Assembly: GCA_943357745.1 (NCBI GenBank)
Contig: CALRGN010000005.1
Span: forward strand, 1-32,931
Length of the DNA stretch: 32,931 bases
Direction: 5' to 3'
From: Candidatus Uhrbacteria bacterium
GTDB lineage: Bacteria; Patescibacteriota; Patescibacteriia; UBA9934
The notes under the pieces are model-generated. The model did not search any database. It worked only from the letters and a program-made list of their open reading frames with translations, and had not been told where the DNA came from. The translations under genes were made by a program, and so were the position numbers. Shown here one piece after another: positions 32,218 through 32,931 of this stretch (position 1 is its first letter; every line of letters starts with the position of its first letter).

Positions 32218-32931
32218 ATGCGGATAGGAATAGATGCAAGGTGTCTGTTGGATGAGAATCTTACTGGAGTTAGCAGAGCGACACTAGAAATTTCACGAGC
32301 CTTGGCTAATACCCATCCCAATTGGGAGTTTTTTTTATTTGTTAGTGGAAGCAAACGAGTCCAATCTCGATTACCCCAAGATTGGCCGATCAATGTGAAT
32401 ATCTGTTCGGTGAGATATCCAAATAAGCTGGTAAGCTTGGGCTTTTGGTTAAAATGGTGGAGTTTAGATGCACTAATTGACCAACCAATAGATTGCTGGT
32501 TAGTCCCGAAATTTTCATTTTTTAATACTAACTCACCGTACCTGTTAATTGTGCACGACCTGGCCTTTGAATTTTTACCAGAAACAATCACGATATGGAA
32601 ACACTTTTATCATCGCTTGTTAAATATTAAAAAACAGACCGGTGGCGCTAGTAAAGTGTTAGTCCCGACGGCTCGCGTGGCAGCTGATTTGGAATTACTC
32701 TGGAAGATTGCGCCCGATAAGATAGAGGTAGTCTCGCTTGGCGGGGGGAGCCGAGGTCAGGTCGGGAATGTAGAATTGTGTCCGGTCGAGAGCTCGGGTC
32801 CGGTCCGAATCAAGGACGAGCTCTCTATCCGACCGTACTTTTTATCACTAGCCACGATTGAACCAAGGAAAAATTTTGCCTGCTTGTTGGCGGCTTATGC
32901 TCGCTATAAAGCGATGGTACCAACCGGTCCC
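32218..32931 (+). CDS. Glycosyltransferase family 4, 3' truncated by window edge
   Basis: This gene is absent from the ORF track because no stop is reached: the frame is open for 238 codons from the ATG at 32218 to the last base. MRIGIDARCLLDENLTGVSR, YLLIVHDLAFEFLPETIT and LATIEPRKNFACLLAAYARY are typical of GT4 mannosyltransferase-like enzymes (HDLxF and G/ATxEPRKN motifs). The catalytic E-x7-E segment would lie beyond the window. The start is 13 nt after the previous stop, so it continues the polysaccharide operon. Confidence 0.88.
   Translation, partial: MRIGIDARCLLDENLTGVSRATLEISRALANTHPNWEFFLFVSGSKRVQSRLPQDWPINVNICSVRYPNKLVSLGFWLKWWSLDALIDQPIDCWLVPKFSFFNTNSPYLLIVHDLAFEFLPETITIWKHFYHRLLNIKKQTGGASKVLVPTARVAADLELLWKIAPDKIEVVSLGGGSRGQVGNVELCPVESSGPVRIKDELSIRPYFLSLATIEPRKNFACLLAAYARYKAMVPTGP

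Noticed and set aside
1-32931. CRISPR arrays, insertion sequences, prophage genes, replication origin
   Set aside because: No spaced direct-repeat array, transposase, integrase, phage structural gene or dnaA-like cluster was seen in the window.

Overview
The window reads as a chromosomal segment of an ultra-small bacterium of the Patescibacteria / Candidate Phyla Radiation type. This is an inference from gene content and layout: a secG gene followed by a membrane-anchored family-5 peptide-binding protein, an RNase J with a long disordered basic N-terminus, a bactofilin, a VKOR/DoxX pair, degenerate homologues of usually catalytic enzymes, short or absent 5' leaders with few Shine-Dalgarno sites, and no phage or transposase genes. 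I cannot place it more finely. Most of the window is moderately AT-rich; one gene (9117-10274) is clearly GC-rich.

Layout. 1-807: end of a DoxX-like gene and a VKOR-family gene (disulfide/quinone redox). 804-7683, minus strand: a compact operon valS, tyrS, argS, bactofilin, diacylglycerol-kinase-like gene, fired from a divergent promoter region shared with a diverged sigma-70-like gene (7781-8764). 8766-9075: terminators and an initiator tRNA-Met. 9117-10274: a GC-rich stand-alone gene with three RNA polymerase alpha-CTD-like modules, its own consensus promoter, strong SD and terminator. 10566-13045: a DHH-family gene and a CCA-adding-enzyme-like gene, both with wrecked catalytic motifs. 13257-19372: a four-gene type III restriction-modification operon in which mod and res are separated by a PD-(D/E)XK-like gene and followed by a HEPN-like gene. 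19454-20229: tRNA-Val(GAC) and tRNA-Ile(UAU) bracketing two small membrane protein genes. 20404-23588: RluA-type pseudouridine synthase, cytidylate-kinase-like gene, rplS, a single-cysteine DsbA-like protein and secG. 23646-28968: peptide-binding protein, tRNA-Leu(CAG), RNase J, trpS. 29007-29486: RNase P RNA. 29588-32931: start of a surface-polysaccharide locus (polyprenyl glycosylphosphotransferase and two glycosyltransferases, the last cut by the window edge).

How it fits together. The core genes serve translation, RNA processing, secretion and envelope synthesis. The accessory parts are the GC-rich alpha-CTD gene and the restriction operon. A ~27-bp sequence occurs three times, upstream of the alpha-CTD gene, the DHH gene and the restriction operon; in the first two it ends exactly 6 bp before the -35 hexamer, the position where an RNA polymerase alpha-CTD or an activator would contact DNA. 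This element and the expanded type III operon are the two observations I consider most worth following up.
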